Of a stretch of 64,000 nucleotides of DNA, positions 50,650 through 60,714 are shown one piece after another (position 1 is the stretch's first letter; the number at the start of each line of letters is the position of its first letter). This stretch comes from Trichomonas tenax (taxonomy: Eukaryota > Parabasalia > Trichomonadida > Trichomonadidae): assembly GCA_023091735.1 (NCBI GenBank), contig JALKBU010000053.1, positions 1 through 64,000 on the forward strand, written 5' to 3'. The notes below the pieces were generated by a model, which ran no database searches, was not told the DNA's origin, and saw nothing but the letters and a program-made list of their open reading frames with translations. Position numbers and translations under genes: made by a program.

Positions 50650-51820
50650 ATTTCTTTGATTTTTAGATTTTCCTCATTAAGAAACCTATATATTTTAAAT
50701 TTTGAGTACAAAGTCTTAATTTATGTGATATTTTACAAAAGTGAGGTTTTTGAGGCCATTTTATTAGCCAACATATCCATTTTCTTTAAAATATAAACAA
50801 TATTAACATTGCTAAATATAAAACTTTAATTTTAAGCATTAAATAATCATAATTAAGAATTTTAATAATATTATTTTTATATTCCGTTTCTGAATGAATA
50901 TGCTATATATAGATCTTTTTGGAAAGGTATGAATCATTGTTTTTGAATATTATTGATATTTTAATTCTATCAAAATAAATCCTTGAAAAAATTGATGTTT
51001 TCTCACAAATTGTTTGACATTATATATAAATTATGTTGAAATATATAGTTTTTGATTCTTCATAGTTGTGTAATGTTTTATCACCGGAAATGGACGAACT
51101 TTTTCATCACCGAAGGGGGCCGATCCCCAGTAGTCGAAATTGTAGCTAAAATATGTGTGAAATTATAATTTCTAAAACAAATCTATAAAATTCATCAAAA
51201 TTTGCATCAAATCACAAATCATTTGTCCAACTAAATGCTCCAACGTCAAAATTACAGTGATATAATAGACTGATGAATCCCTGGTCGATGGAGCTCTATT
51301 CTTGATTTTATTCGATATTTAATTTGTTAAATTTTATAGTTCATTCTAGATCTTTTTACTTTGAACAATATGATTAACTAATGAAGGTTCGTATGCGTTA
51401 ACAGTCTAATTGAGACATTTGATGAGAAATCAATAAAATTTTATATAAATCGACACATGATTTTACTATGTAATAAAATCAATAGTAATGGTGAAATCAA
51501 TTACAATTACAATTACAGCCTGTGAATACCCAATAAATGAAGATACAAAGACGTTTGGATTTATTTTCCAAGAAACCAAATATTGTTAGATTTACATGAC
51601 AAAATATGGAATTATTTTGATTTTACATGACATGTATCAATACGTTTTGATTTCAGAGAACTTTCATCAAAGGATTTAAAAAACTAAAGTGAGATAAAAC
51701 GGGATGAGTCGCTGAAGTCAACATGGAAACACTATTTTTGTGGCTTGTTTTTATTTCTGAGAATGTCTGTTTATAAATAAAACGATAAGTGAAGCGTACG
51801 TTTAAAGATTAGAATTCATT
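50650..51820 (+). promoter_or_regulatory. Divergent spacer with paired motifs before the cyclin gene
   Basis: 1.17 kb between the divergent HECT and cyclin genes. TTTACATGACA occurs at 51591-51601 and 51622-51632; the second is followed by tgta, making a near palindrome (TTTACATGACATGTA). Both lie 190-230 bases before the cyclin ATG. A TCATTA Inr-like word at 51816-51821 touches the ATG. The stretch 51070-51130 is more GC-rich (caccggaaatgg, caccgaagggggccg) for no evident reason. Confidence 0.5.
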
Positions 51821-52819
51821 ATGTCTCAACCTATTCGCGCGATCCCAACACGTAGAACAGCAGCCGCAGATCAAAGCGTTCGCCAGCGTGTTGCATTGAG
51901 CAGAGTATCAAATGCAAAGATTCAGCCAGTCGCCTCAGCACGCAAATCACAAGTTCTTCATTCAACACCATCAGTCCGTTCAGCTCCAGAGCCGACTGCT
52001 CCACCACCAGAGTTCAACTTCAAGCCTGTTTCCATTGGTGATCCAGATGATCCAATGGATGTTGCTCAGTATGAGCATTTTATCTACAGAACAATGCGTC
52101 AGCGCGAGCTAAGCGATGAGCCAATTGTTTTCAACCAGCAAGAAATCACACTCAAGGACCGCAATCTTCTCATTGACGCATTATGCCGTTTCCATTATAA
52201 ACTTGGTTTGACCACAAACACATTTTACAGATTCATTGGAATCTTTGACCGCTTCCTCACAAAGCAGTCCATTCCAAAGTCAAAACTCAAGGTTTATGGC
52301 TGTGCGGCCTTCTTAATCGCTTCAAAGATCGAAGACATCTATCCATCACAATCAACAGACTTAATCAAGCTCAGCGAGCGCGCTTTCACACAGCGTGAGT
52401 TGTTTGCTGCTGAAATCGAAGTTATCAACGCGATTTCGTTCAACACAACATTCGCAACACCTCTTTTCTTTTTAACGCATTTCATGCAGATCCAGGACGA
52501 GAGCAAGGAAGATTTACTCCTTGCACGCTATATTCTCGAGATCATGCAGACACAGAGCCAGTTTTTCGGCATGAAGCCTTCGATGATGGCTTCGATTGCT
52601 GTTATGTTCACTCACTTCTTGAAGGGCGGATCATTATGGCCATCTACATTCTCGGGATATACTCAGTATACACTCGAAGATATGGATGCTCACGCGAAGT
52701 GTATTCGCGAGATGCTCGCTGAAGAAGACCGTGAAGAGACCCGCTTCATGCGTCGCAAGTACGGTTCTGATTTGTTTATGGGTGTTGCTCGTGTTCGTGT
52801 TCCTTCTCACTTTCCATAA
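51821..52819 (+). CDS. Mitotic-type cyclin
   Basis: 332 residues from ATG 51821. A basic, disordered N-terminus (1-75) holds R-V-A-L-S-R-V-S-N (23-31), a match to the destruction box RxxLxxxxN, so APC/C-dependent turnover is likely. The cyclin box (about 108-215) includes NTFYRFIGIFDRFL, the signature FLIASKIEDIYP with K169, and the partner Glu E198 in FAAEIEVINAISF, nine residues before F207 as in cyclin A. The second fold follows (about 216-300). It resembles A/B-type cyclins, though the MRAIL hydrophobic-patch sequence is not obvious, so assignment to A or B is open. It would activate a CDK at mitosis. Confidence 0.85.
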   Translation: MSQPIRAIPTRRTAAADQSVRQRVALSRVSNAKIQPVASARKSQVLHSTPSVRSAPEPTAPPPEFNFKPVSIGDPDDPMDVAQYEHFIYRTMRQRELSDEPIVFNQQEITLKDRNLLIDALCRFHYKLGLTTNTFYRFIGIFDRFLTKQSIPKSKLKVYGCAAFLIASKIEDIYPSQSTDLIKLSERAFTQRELFAAEIEVINAISFNTTFATPLFFLTHFMQIQDESKEDLLLARYILEIMQTQSQFFGMKPSMMASIAVMFTHFLKGGSLWPSTFSGYTQYTLEDMDAHAKCIREMLAEEDREETRFMRRKYGSDLFMGVARVRVPSHFP

Positions 52820-53274
52820 TTTGATTATAATAATATTTTTGCTTCAGTAAATATTTATCAGTACTTAATCGTCTTTCTTCCTCATTTTCTCCATCGATAC
52901 ATCGAGAAATCACGAGAAATTGCAAATATAACAAATGAGAAGAAAATCTTATGATCTCAAATGTTTTCATTGATGTATCGAGTCTGATAGACCTATTCAT
53001 TCGCTTATTAATCAATTAGGCTCTATCCATCAATGAAAATTAGGAAAAGGAAAAACATCAAAAATTTTCTTCTCAATTTGTAGAAATTACTCGACATTTC
53101 GATGGTGGTATACTAGAAATAATGCTTAAGCTAATATTTCACTATTGAAATCTCAAGTAATTTTAATGATTTAAGAAGATATCTTCATAAAAAGAAAACT
53201 TCTCGATCTCAGCGTTTCAACAGATGATAAATAGTCATATAGAGAATGTAGCGCAAGTTTCAAAAAAGATAATT
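52820..53274. other. Intergenic, nothing seen
   Basis: AT-rich spacer between the convergent cyclin and ankyrin-type loci. It has no motif copies or coding features. tcgatacatcgagaaatcacgag near 52892 and its partial inverse near 52975 form a loose inverted repeat of low significance. Confidence 0.4.
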
Positions 53275-54378
53275 TTATTTAGCGCCAAATTGTTTCAATA
53301 ATGCAACCATTCTTTCTGATTTCGCAAACCCAAGTGCTGTTAGCCCATTAGATGTGTGCTTCGTGTTTATCAACGCTTGAACACTCTGAAATGTCGGTAA
53401 GAATTTAGCGACTTGGTAACATTCGTTTCAACTTGCAATCATTAATGTTGTTTCATTAGCGATTCCCATAGAATTCAGAGCGATGTCTCTAAAGTTTGCG
53501 AAGTACTGCACAGCTTCCGTGTTTTCTCTAGAGCAGAAGCAATAAAAAGCATCGTGTTTCGCATATGTTTTATGGTGATAATTAGCTTGATTCTCGATTA
53601 ACATTTTTGCGATGAGGAAGTTATTCTTTCTTGCTGCGAATGTTAGAATATTGTTTAAATCGCGTGGTTCTTGGACTTCATGATGATTGCAGTGAATGGC
53701 ATATTGGAAATAACGAACATCACCCTCTTTTGCAGCTTTCTCGAATAATGAATAAATATGCTTGAAATTATTTTGTTTTGTGCTCAATTCTTTGAGTTGT
53801 TTGATATTTTCGTTCTTAATGTCATCTGGGAGGTCAAAATCATCATCTTTAACTTCTTGTTTAGATTCAACTTTAATAGGTGATGAATTTGAGTTATTTG
53901 ATTTCTTTAATTGATCTTTCAAACTAGAAATCACGTCTTCAAGTTGTTGAATCTTTTTGGAGTATTTTATATTCTTATCTTCGAGTTTTCGAATTGCTTC
54001 AGCATAATTTGATTCAAAATTTGCGTTTTCTTTTTTATTTTGGCCTTTATTTTCTTGGATAAGCAAACAAACGTAGTCTGGAATTGTTTGAAATAGTGGA
54101 ATATTTAAAATTTTGTGAAGAACTCTGAATAATCGAATTATTTCAGCTTGATCTTTGTCAAATAGTACATTTGCATGACTTAATATAACATCTACATCTT
54201 TTTTTGTTTTCGAGTAATCCAGTGAAGAAAGTATTGAAGACAGCGGGAGGTAAAATTGCATAATCTACAATTTTGCAAAATTCCTCCGTAGATCCCTGGT
54301 TGATGAATTTGGTGTCACCTGCGAAAAGGTTGAAATCTATTGCGACGTTTTTCAAGAGTTTGTAAGACTTTTAAACAT
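53275..54378 (-). pseudogene. Ankyrin-type repeat protein, broken by frameshifts and a stop
   Basis: A trichomonad-style protein with an N-terminal leader, coiled coil and C-terminal ankyrin repeats, in pieces. An ATG at 54378 opens MFKSLTNS and stops. The frame LKNVAIDFNLFAGDTKFINQ continues from about 54355 and shifts again near 54230-54260 into the long frame ending at 53428 (LSSLDYSKTKKDVDVILSHANVLFD, a coiled coil, and RYFQYAIHCNHHEVQEPRD). There a TGA (53428-53430) interrupts TTLMIAS-stop-NECYQVAKFLP. The same frame then runs on to a natural stop at 53275-53277 with typical ankyrin text (NGLTALGFAKSERMVALLKQFGAK). Three lesions indicate a pseudogene; the intact relative would have about 360 residues. 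Confidence 0.75.
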
Positions 54379-55136
54379 TGTTTACAACACATCAACGATT
54401 ACAACCTTTTATATTCGAAAGTCACACTATCAATTCTACACAAGCTAGAAAACCTATGTTAATAATATCAAAGCACGAACACAAGTTTTCACCTATATTA
54501 CAAAGCAATAAACATCATCAACTACATAATATCTCAATCTTGATATGCGATCAACATTGAGCCATAGTTCATATATTACTATTTATAGCAATAGCTATGA
54601 CATATATTGATATCTGTAAAATGTGATGGAATATCCCTCCACAATAGATTTAAGCATGAAACTAAAAATGAATCAATTCCCAATTTATTTCAAGCTTGCA
54701 GATCAATCATAGTTATGAATAGAAATGTATAACAAACCAATGTATCCTATATGACGTCCAAAAGACAAAATGTTCTTTTCAGGTATTTGATAATATTCAT
54801 CACCATACAAATTCTTTTCTGGTACTTTAAGAACAAAGAGTACTATCAATTTGGTATTACCTTATGACTATTAGACTCTAATAGAAAAAAAAATGATTTA
54901 ACAAAAAATTGAATTGGGAACCAAAACTATGAGAGTATTGAAGATGGAGGCAGGTAATGCTATATGGTTAATAAGTGTTAAAATGTGAAGCATTAATGAG
55001 CGATGTTCATTCATAAATTTACATTTTATTTTTAATTTTTAGAAATTCAGCATCAATGAATGAAGCAGAGCCTAAATATCAAAAAATTGAATATTTTGTG
55101 AGAAAAATAATCGTAACTATTGTTCCGTTATAAAAT
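54379..55136. other. Divergent spacer, nothing seen
   Basis: AT-rich, with no copy of the recurrent motif and no TCAYTW word close to the IFT122 ATG. A small chance frame at 54378-54560 is not supported. Confidence 0.4.
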
Positions 55137-58100
55137 ATGCAAGTGACTGAAAAGTGGAAGCTCCAGGAAACATACCATGGGAATCCATCGCCGGTTTACG
55201 CTTGCGCAATAAAGCCCGACTCGAAGGAACTCCTCGTTGCGAACGGAGGTCACCTTCTCGTATATTCATTGAAAGATGGCACATTAATCAGCGACGTCAA
55301 GAAACACAAACGCCCAATTTACGCAATTGCCGTTTCTCATCACGACCCGTTATTTGCTACAGCCGGTTGCGATGATACAGCGATTGTTTGGGATTCGAAG
55401 ACAAACAAAGGCCGTGTGAGATTCGTCATCACCGGGGCAGCATCAACACTCGCTTTCAGCCCAGTTTCGCCGCATTTACTCGCTTGTGCAGGCACAGAAT
55501 TTTCAATTTGGCACGAAAACATTCAACAAGTTACACCAGTTGATGTCCAGGTGAAAATTTTGTGTGGTGCTTGGGCCCCTGACGGCAAATCTTTCGCTAT
55601 TGGCCTTCACAATGGTACAGTCTCAGTTCGTAACTCTGAGAACGCTCAGGAATTCTACACGCACCACCTTCAGGTTCCTGTCTTCACTCTCTGCTATTCT
55701 GGGGAGCGCCTGATCGTCGGTGACTGGGACAACAGACTTACTATTCATAAACCGAGAGAATCAGTTCTTCACGCGACAGTCAATATTCCAGCACAGCCTT
55801 CTTCGATTATCAACTTCCAATCCAACATCATTGTTGCAGATATCGCAGGTGGTGTTATTTTGTATAATGATGATGGTCAACAATTATCAATCATCACAGA
55901 GGTAAAGGACTGGATTTGGTCCATCTCCGTCTCTCCTGATGGTTACATGTCACTCGGTCTCGACAATGGTACAATTTCTCTATTATCACTTGGCCTTCGT
56001 CCAATTTACTCTATCTACAGAAACGCTTTCGCATTCAGAACAGAGCTTACAAAGATCCGCATTCAGATGCTCGGTACAGATCTTTTCGAAGATGTCGAAT
56101 TTGTTAAACCAGTTCAGAAGATTTCTATCACAGAAATCCATGCTTCCATCCTCTTCCACGATGAAGTCTCCGTCTACACATACGACGAAGTCAATGGATC
56201 GATCAATCTCGAGAAGAAGACAAGATTCGAGATGGCACCAGGAAGCAAGCAGTTCTATGACTTCACAAACACATTCGTGTTCATTTTCGAGAAAACAGTC
56301 AAGATTCTCAACGGCAATGGCTCCTTTATCCGTGAGTTCAACTTCTCTTCTCCAATCTCAGCATCATGCATTGCCTCGACAATCCCATCGATGGAGGGTG
56401 TCCTTATCGGTCTTGAAGACGGTCAAGTCATCCAGATCTTCGTCGATCACAGATTCTCGCACCAGGCATTCAAGCATGACAACGCAATCCGCAACATCTC
56501 CATCTCTCAGATGAACACAAAGGTTGCTGTCGTCGATGACAAGCACCGCTGCTGCGTCTACTCTCTCATGACTGGCAAGCTTCTCTTCATCGAAGAGGGC
56601 GTTGACACAGCATGCTGGAACGAGCTCTCTGATGATATTCTCGCTATGTCTGATGGTGAGAACCTTTACATCAAGGCTTTCGAAATGCAGCGTATCAAGT
56701 TAACAATGACTGGCGAACTCGTTCGCTTCTCTGGCCTCACTGTCTTCACAATCCACAACAATCAGCTCTACCAGTTCGATGTTCCTCTCTCCACAGCAGT
56801 CAAGAACCTCGCAAGAAACTCCGACTTCGAAAACGCTTACCAGGTTGCTGTCTTTGGTTCCACAGAAGAGCAGTGGAATGAGCTCGCTGACAGTGCACTC
56901 AGACAGCGTGAAATCGGTGTCGCTGTTAAGGCAGCTGCTCATGCATGGAACATCCAGCTCATGCACTTCATCGAGATGATTGCAACACTTATGAAGGACG
57001 CTAAGTTCACTCAAGATCACCTCAGCGCCGAAGTCGATGCATGGACGAACAACTTCGATTCTGCTGCAAGAACATGGAGAAATCTCGGAGAGAACGAGAG
57101 ATCTGTCCAGATGTACTTCGATCTCAGGCAGTTCGACAAACTACCACAGTTCTTGTCTGGCGATAGAATGAAGAAGTTCGCTTTGCAGCAGGCCAAGTCT
57201 TTCGAGGACATGAACGAACTTGAACTCGCTGCTAAGCTCTACATCGTCGGTGGTGAGGCTCTCAAGGCTATGACAATCCTCAATGAAGCAAACATGATCA
57301 ACGAGCTCGCAACAATTGCAAAGACAATCGATCACACAGAAACAGCAGCTTTGCAGTATGCTGCAGAAGCACTCATTCAGCATGATATGCCAACACAGGC
57401 AACAGACATTCTCGCACAGCTCGATGATGTCTCCAGCCTTGCCAAGGTCAGAGTCATCCTCAAAGACTGGAATGAAGCTTTGGCACTCGCAAAGATGCAT
57501 CCTGCACTTTTGCCAGAAGTCTTCTTACCATTCGCGAGGTATCTATTCGAAGACGACCAATACTTCGAGTCACTCGTTTCATTCTTTATCGCTGGCAGAG
57601 TCGACGAAGCCCTCAAGAGCCTTAACATGCTTCTTGATAACGCTCTCGTCATGAACAAATACGACGATGTTGCTTTCTTTTTATACGGCCGTTCACTCGG
57701 TTTAGCTTCAATCGCTGCCGATGCTGCCGAGGCTCAAGCGATCGTTGAGAGTGGCCTCGAACTCGCTCGTTGCTACTCTGCATTCGGCAAACTCAGAGAA
57801 GATACAACATCACCATTTACAGTCAGAGAAAGAGGTTCAAGCTTCTATCTTTCTCGATACGTTGTTGCTTACATGAACTCCATCAGAAGAGGTGAATTCA
57901 AGGCCAAGTACATGCACAAGATCTCAGATGACTTGCTCACAGGTATTTCTTATCCAGAAGCACTCTTCTCACTTCTCAACGAGTCCGATAATGTTGGCGA
58001 ATACAGGCTGATGAGATGGTGCGCAGAACAATTGTCTCTCTTCGTTGTTCCGCCAGCTGTCCAAGAAGCGGTCGATCTTGCAATCTTGAGGACTGCGGGC

Positions 58101-58694
58101 ATGAATGATGATGACGATGGTGAATGCTGCGAGCGTTGCGGCTCCAGATTATTCTCATCTGGCGATGGTCCTCTCCTTTGGTGCAGCGAGTGCAAGTGCC
58201 CAATCGTCTTCTCTTGCCACTCATTCAAGGTTCTTCCTCTCGTTCCAGTTACAATCACAGGCATCGAAATCAAAGACGCAAAGACACTCATCGCTCAGGA
58301 TCCTCCAATCGATGGCAACGTTATGGACATCTCAGAAGTCATCGATCCGAGCAGAGCTGTCGATGGCGATGCTAAACCTGTTCTCAACACAGATGCACTC
58401 AAGAATATTGATCCATCCGCTTTCGTCACCTGCGAGTGGAAGGAGAACTCTAAAGTTCCATGCTCATTCATGCTCAACCCACCACTCGAATCTGTCCACG
58501 TATGCAGAGGCTGCAACTCAATGTTCAGCGATATCGACTTCGAGAGAACATTCCTCGAAAATGGCGCTTGCCCAATTTGCAAGACTCCTCTCGACAGTGA
58601 AGCGGAAGGCGAGTTCGCTGATACATATGAATCATACTCTGACTTACTCAAGCAGCTTAGAGACTTCTCCAGTGCTGTTCCAATCGAATTTTAA
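55137..58694 (+). CDS. IFT122: Intraflagellar transport protein IFT122 (IFT-A)
   Basis: 1,185 residues from ATG 55137; family members are about 1,200. The N-terminal two propellers (about 1-560) follow IFT122 closely: PVYACAIKPDSKELLVANGGHLLVYSLKDGTL, IYAIAVSHHDPLFATAGCDDTAIVWDSK, LACAGTEFSIWHE, the CGAWAPDGKSFAIGLHNGTV blade, and VKDWIWSISVSPDGYMSLGLDNGTISLL ahead of RPIYSIYRNAFAFRTELT. A long TPR-like helical region (about 570-980) includes AKSFEDMNELELAAKLYIVGGEALKA. The C-terminus has two Cys clusters, CCERCGSRLF with CSECKCPI, and VCRGCNSMF with CPICKTPL, as in IFT122. It is a core IFT-A subunit for retrograde transport in flagella, consistent with a flagellate. Dense, GC-richer codons suggest good expression. 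Confidence 0.93.
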   Translation: MQVTEKWKLQETYHGNPSPVYACAIKPDSKELLVANGGHLLVYSLKDGTLISDVKKHKRPIYAIAVSHHDPLFATAGCDDTAIVWDSKTNKGRVRFVITGAASTLAFSPVSPHLLACAGTEFSIWHENIQQVTPVDVQVKILCGAWAPDGKSFAIGLHNGTVSVRNSENAQEFYTHHLQVPVFTLCYSGERLIVGDWDNRLTIHKPRESVLHATVNIPAQPSSIINFQSNIIVADIAGGVILYNDDGQQLSIITEVKDWIWSISVSPDGYMSLGLDNGTISLLSLGLRPIYSIYRNAFAFRTELTKIRIQMLGTDLFEDVEFVKPVQKISITEIHASILFHDEVSVYTYDEVNGSINLEKKTRFEMAPGSKQFYDFTNTFVFIFEKTVKILNGNGSFIREFNFSSPISASCIASTIPSMEGVLIGLEDGQVIQIFVDHRFSHQAFKHDNAIRNISISQMNTKVAVVDDKHRCCVYSLMTGKLLFIEEGVDTACWNELSDDILAMSDGENLYIKAFEMQRIKLTMTGELVRFSGLTVFTIHNNQLYQFDVPLSTAVKNLARNSDFENAYQVAVFGSTEEQWNELADSALRQREIGVAVKAAAHAWNIQLMHFIEMIATLMKDAKFTQDHLSAEVDAWTNNFDSAARTWRNLGENERSVQMYFDLRQFDKLPQFLSGDRMKKFALQQAKSFEDMNELELAAKLYIVGGEALKAMTILNEANMINELATIAKTIDHTETAALQYAAEALIQHDMPTQATDILAQLDDVSSLAKVRVILKDWNEALALAKMHPALLPEVFLPFARYLFEDDQYFESLVSFFIAGRVDEALKSLNMLLDNALVMNKYDDVAFFLYGRSLGLASIAADAAEAQAIVESGLELARCYSAFGKLREDTTSPFTVRERGSSFYLSRYVVAYMNSIRRGEFKAKYMHKISDDLLTGISYPEALFSLLNESDNVGEYRLMRWCAEQLSLFVVPPAVQEAVDLAILRTAGMNDDDDGECCERCGSRLFSSGDGPLLWCSECKCPIVFSCHSFKVLPLVPVTITGIEIKDAKTLIAQDPPIDGNVMDISEVIDPSRAVDGDAKPVLNTDALKNIDPSAFVTCEWKENSKVPCSFMLNPPLESVHVCRGCNSMFSDIDFERTFLENGACPICKTPLDSEAEGEFADTYESYSDLLKQLRDFSSAVPIEF

Positions 58695-58872
58695 ACATTT
58701 TTTCTTTTTAACAAAAAAACGATACTTTTTCTAATATTTAGAACATAAATAATAATATCTCTTATAAAGTTATGGTTGTGCTTCAAAATTAAATTGAAAA
58801 TTTAATATTAAACTTTGGTCTTGTATTTTGCAAAAGTACAAATTAATAAAGAGATCACAGTTTATTCGGAAT
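58695..58872. other. Convergent spacer between IFT122 and the GYF-like gene
   Basis: 178 bases, AT-rich, holding the two genes' 3' ends. The IFT122 stop is TAA followed by A, the short TAAA form used near trichomonad stops. Confidence 0.4.
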
Positions 58873-59382
58873 TTATAATTTTAACATTGCGAAGTTAATT
58901 TTCTCGATTGGAAGCCATTCATCAGTTCCGACGATATTGACCAAGGAATCCATAGCAGCGAGCACACGGGCCTTTGGAGCAAGTTCGAGACTTGTGAAAG
59001 GACCTGTGATTCCATCCTCGTTCTTAACGTTCCACTTCATGTCGAGAATCTGACCAATGCGGCCGGCACTGATACCGAGGAACACCCAGTCACGCTCGAA
59101 AATGTCGACTTCGCCACGTGCGTAAAGTTCAGAGATGTATTTTGCGGAATCATCGAGACTGTCACCTGCAGCCTTGAGACGCTTGAGGAGATCAAGGCAC
59201 TTCTCACCTGGCTGCATCAGATCGAAAACGTGCTGGTAAAGCTCGTTGAATCCAAATTGCTCGAGATCCTCATGGAGAGGAGGTGGTTCAACTGTCTGCT
59301 TCTCCTCGACGGCACCTGGGAAAGCGAATGGGAACATTGAAGCGATCTTTGGATCGATTGCTGGCGCCGCTTGCTCTGACAT
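58873..59382 (-). CDS. Small protein, possible GYF_2-like domain
   Basis: 169 residues from ATG 59382. The first 40 are Pro/Glu-rich (MSEQAAPAIDPKIASMF, then VEEKQTVEPPPLHEDLE). A helical part follows (FGFNELYQHVFDLMQPGEKCLDLLKRL). The C-terminal 65 residues have the order W-N-V-K-N-E-D-G-I-T-G-P-F-T-S-L-E-L ... D-E-W-L-P-I-E-K-I-N-F, which resembles GYF_2 peptide-binding domains (GPF, then a final W-x-P). The similarity is weak and the protein may simply be lineage-specific. No catalytic residues are seen. The upstream region carries TTTTGACCCTTTACAAC-type sequence shared with the glycogen phosphorylase 5' region. Confidence 0.5.
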   Translation of the reverse strand: MSEQAAPAIDPKIASMFPFAFPGAVEEKQTVEPPPLHEDLEQFGFNELYQHVFDLMQPGEKCLDLLKRLKAAGDSLDDSAKYISELYARGEVDIFERDWVFLGISAGRIGQILDMKWNVKNEDGITGPFTSLELAPKARVLAAMDSLVNIVGTDEWLPIEKINFAMLKL

Positions 59383-60264
59383 TTATGAAAATTTTGTTTG
59401 ACCACATAACACTCAAAATTGTACCGTCATCTCTCTTAAATTTTGACCCTTTACAACATTTATCTACGATAACTTTACTTGGCAAATATTTAAAAGAATA
59501 ATTTTTGACGTTTGACATTAACTTTATTTGACAAAATTAAAATATGCCGTGCTAAGTGAGCCTCATCATAAGAAAATTGTTTGATTTTCTCCGAAGCCTT
59601 AGTCGAAGCATCCAAGTATATTCCTTTGCAACACCAGAAGTGCTTCTGTTGTCGCGTTCACTTTTCGAAGCGCAACATTCAAAGTCAGCGTTGAGTCTTG
59701 GACCAATCAATCGAAGAGCACGCTGTGTTGTACGATAACCTAATATTATTCACCGCCTCATTTCTTTTCGAGGAACTTTTAAGAACCTCAACAAATCAGG
59801 CTTCGCCAAAGGCTCTCGCAGCTATCCGCATCGTGACAACCTTCATTGGCGAGGATTCTGTAGTCTTGTACATCTCAAATCATGGCAAAATCTAATCTCT
59901 TGCTCTTTTTTCCCTTGTTTAGTATAATAAGTACTTACTTTGGATGGGATTTGCTGTTGTTATCAACCTAAATCTCTGCAGTTTCAATTTTTTTATGTAT
60001 GTTTTTGAACATTCAAATCACATTTTTTATCTCATAAACAGACACGCCGTAAACTAATTTATACGATACATTTCAATTTTGTTTTTTCTGAGCTCCTATG
60101 AAAAAACGCCAATCAGTAAGCAAGATGGAAGTTTATTCAAACTAATGGTACCGTTGTAATAGAGTTGCTACTTTCTGAGCGAGTTTCATCGTTTGGTACA
60201 AGATCTCATAAATAGCTGTTGAGAATGTAAATGAGGGATGAGCCGAATATTTGGAGATGAATCA
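59383..60264 (-). promoter_or_regulatory. 5' region of the GYF-like gene, with a coding-like island
   Basis: 59396-59530 holds tttgaccacataacac, TTTTGACCCTTTACAAC (near 59440-59456), and ttttgacgtttgacatt (about 59501-59517), all TGAC-rich words like those before glycogen phosphorylase. The part 59570-59895 is less AT-rich and reads as protein in two plus-strand frames (SFATPEVLLLSRSLFEAQ; FTASFLFEELLRTSTNQ and AAIRIVTTFIGEDSVVLYIS). It may be a remnant of a small gene with a frameshift; I recognise no family. 59900-60264 shows nothing. Confidence 0.4.
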
Positions 60265-60714
60265 TTATAATGAGTCTGACTCCGAATAAAACATCTTCAT
60301 CTTATTTTTAGCCATATAGACGATGTTGAAAATGATTGCGAGGACATCGGATACAATAAGAGAGAAGAATACCAATTTTTGTCTTTCTTTGCTCTTCTTT
60401 GAATCAAACTAATAAATCCAAAGCAAAAAGAATAGGAGAGCAATGCAACAAAGAGCAAGAGCAACACCAGCAATTCCAATATATGTATTTTTATCGGCTC
60501 AATTTTTCTTGCAGTCATCGTTGTCTGCTAAAGTTTTATCAGAGCAAAATGCAGTGTAATTGATATTCATATCCTGATATTTGGCAATTGATATATCAGA
60601 GCAGCCAATGATAAAATAAATCAAGCTGGTTAAATTAAAGATAATTGCCAAGAAGAAGAACCCTTTCTGGCAAGAGTCCATCTTTACCCACATGGCACCT
60701 ATCTGATGTTCCAT
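60265..60714 (-). pseudogene. Three-helix membrane protein with two in-frame stops
   Basis: From ATG 60714 the frame reads a membrane segment (about 18-39, GFFFLAIIFNLTSLIYFI), a short lumenal loop with several Cys, then a TGA after DDCKKN. The same frame continues with a second membrane segment (GIAGVALALCCIALLFFLLW) up to a TAG, then a basic loop (DSKKSKERQK) and a third segment (VFFSLIVSDVLAIIFNIVYM), ending in TAA at 60265-60267. The two stops sit between otherwise sensible, in-frame, similarly composed parts. The intact product would be about 149 residues. The family is not recognised. Confidence 0.6.
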
